Assembly: GCF_019279795.1 (NCBI RefSeq)
Contig: NC_056733.1
Location: 1,121,293,362 to 1,121,357,361 of the forward strand
DNA length: 64,000 nt
Reading direction: 5' to 3'
Source: Protopterus annectens
Lineage: Eukaryota > Chordata > Ceratodontiformes > Protopteridae
Of the stretch, positions 62,593 through 64,000 are shown in pieces. The notes under the pieces were generated by a model. It was not told the origin of the DNA and did no database searches. It was given only the letters and a program-made list of their open reading frames with translations. The translations under genes and the position numbers were made by a program. The stretch's first letter is position 1; every line of letters starts with the position of its first letter.

Positions 62593-64000
62593 CTTGGGAC
62601 CCTTCCTGCCAGTTTTTTTCATTTGTTTGGTTTGTTTCTTGCCTTTTGACATTTTCCTCAAAACAACAAAAATGACTTTTCTGGCTCAAAGCATTCTGAG
62701 CCCCATCTTGGGTAAAGTGGCACCTTCAGGAAGGGTAGTGTCCCCCTTTTCCCCTTGTACTCCTCCTCTTTACTTGCTGGAGTCCTTCCCATCTCCACCC
62801 GATTCAGAGCTTCCCCAGCTCAGATCTGGAATTGTGGGGGTCCTCTTCATGTGGACCCTCAAAGCCATCCTATGTTGCCTCATCTGTCTGGTTGTAAAGC
62901 TCAGTGGGCAGCATCAAGAAGTCTGATCTGTAGCAGCTGGTATGGTCCTTTTTGCAAGCACAGATGCAATTGGGGCTTATCCTCTCTGGTTTGATTCTAA
63001 CACCAAGACCCTTGGCTCCATCTTTCAGATTTCCTCCCTCTGCCCTTCCAGATCCCAGGTCTTCGGGGCCAGTTGAGTTTCCACCCTCCAGGTCAAATAC
63101 GACAGCCTGGCAGTCTTCAGCTCTGTCCTGTTCTTTGGTACCCTTAACCTGAGTTGTTCGGTGCTGTTGACAGCTTGGATCCTTTGTCAAGGCTGGAGTG
63201 TCTGGGATGTGTTTTAATGGCTCCTGCTTCTGGATTGCCACTCCTCCTTGAAGCTTTAGCATTAGACAGCTTAGCTCCAATCTCAATGTCTGGTCTAGGA
63301 GCCGCCCCCTCTGGTGTAGGGCAGTCTTTGCCCCTTGAATCAGCGAGGCCCACTTCTGCCTCTGCCCAAGATGTAGAAAGAGCCAGACACGGTAAAACAT
63401 ATTCCTACGAAGCCAAAGTTCTTACTCTTCCACCAAAGATGCGCCTCATTGGAGCAGAGGCCTGGCTGTCGATGGCATTGTGCTGGTGGCAACCACCAAA
63501 AAGGAGATTTTTCGAGGACAGCTCCTTGATCCACAGCCCCACACACACTCCTAGGAGTCTCTGGCACTGGATTGATTAGGGAAGCAATCCTTTGCTTCAC
63601 CCACCTTTGCTTTGTGGGCTCTGAACTACTTATCACACTTGACAATTTCAGTGAGACCTTGCCTCTGCAATGTCCAACACCTTCAAGACGCAACAGTCTC
63701 TGGATACCCAGAAAAATCTGGAGACTCAGTCCCCTCTTACTTCCATCATCAGTGTTTCAGTGAGACACCTCTCTAACTTCACCGATGGAACATCCAGAGC
63801 AGTAGGTTCTGGGATTGGGATGATGGGGTGCTATGCCTGGATGCAGTTGTGCAGCTTAGCAGACCACTTAAGTGTCCTTCCATCAGTGCCCCTTTTAACG
63901 GGTCCTCCTCCTTTGGACCCAAGATTTAAGATGTGTTGAGGAGTGAACAAGGGAAGACTGTCTGCCATTTGAGTCTTTGTCAACCCCCCCCGGCTATCCT
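62593..64000 (+). pseudogene. DIRS-like family G gag, C-terminal part (runs off window)
   Basis: Pro/Ser-rich frames (62594-62926, 63154-63579) include MTFLAQSILSPILGKV. Near 63800 the frame reads RAVGSGIGMMGCYAWMQLCSLADH, then PPLDPRFKM. This parallels the VTGSVLRRHAWLKEQNLPDHV..LFG..AEEVL order of the DIRS gag in copies B-F. The link is by order and pattern and not by strong identity. The open part at 63670-63939 is in one frame. The element continues past the window end. Confidence 0.45.

Noticed and set aside
1..64000. Host protein-coding genes
   Set aside because: No frame outside the transposons shows a known domain, and no exon-like run with consistent splice sites was found. The open frames are short and overlapping.

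Overview
The window looks like about 64 kb of nuclear DNA from a vertebrate with a large, repeat-rich genome. No host exon, rRNA gene or functional tRNA gene could be recognised. The repeats are DIRS-like tyrosine-recombinase retrotransposons, Penelope-like elements, CR1-type and L2-type LINEs, a hAT-like element and tRNA-derived SINEs whose body resembles vertebrate V-SINE/L2-tailed families. A lungfish, an amphibian (for example a salamander) or another large-genome fish would all fit. The species is an inference and is not proven by anything here.

Layout. 1-5.6 kb is intergenic, with two minus-strand SINE copies. 5.6-23.3 kb holds the 3' part of one minus-strand CR1-like LINE broken by three insertions: Penelope element PLE1 (6133-10251, with a 13-bp target duplication), DIRS copy A (10595-16990, carrying a smaller DIRS remnant, A2, inside it) and DIRS copy B (17056-22517). 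23.8-24.3 kb is a hAT-like non-autonomous transposon, and 24.9-26.7 kb is a decayed minus-strand L2-like LINE. 28.7-34.2 kb is DIRS copy C. 34.2-38.0 kb is a second CR1-like LINE on the minus strand. 38-41.8 kb is mostly unassigned, with one unrecognised minus-strand ORF remnant. 41.8-43.2 kb is a 5' fragment of DIRS (copy E). 43.9-47.6 kb is a third CR1-like LINE on the plus strand. 47.8-59.0 kb is DIRS copy D, whose recombinase gene is split by the complete DIRS copy F (52344-57863) and whose right repeat is split by a SINE. From 59.1 kb to the window end lies the gag of a different DIRS-like family (G), split by a second Penelope element (PLE2).

How the parts work together. Each DIRS copy follows one plan: left inverted repeat with a TATA-like box and CRE-like sites, gag with a double zinc-finger-like N-terminus, a pol gene for reverse transcriptase, RNase H and a methyltransferase-like domain, a tyrosine recombinase gene overlapping the end of pol, an internal complementary region (ICR) that copies both element ends, and a right inverted repeat ending in a short palindrome. 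In DIRS biology the ICR is thought to template a circular DNA that the recombinase then inserts without a target duplication. The nested insertions here agree with that. No copy has a fully intact gene set. B has the only uninterrupted gag (575 codons) and inverted repeats identical over about 150 bp. F has the longest pol and recombinase frames.

The most interesting signals are these: a hairpin with a hammerhead-like core (CTGAnGA-stem-GAAA) at matching places in both Penelope elements, with different but still pairing stem sequences; CRE-like plus TATA-like promoter modules inside the DIRS inverted repeats; an ATGA stop-start overlap joining DIRS gag and pol; and the 14-bp GTACA-N4-TGTAC palindrome at the exact right end of four DIRS copies.
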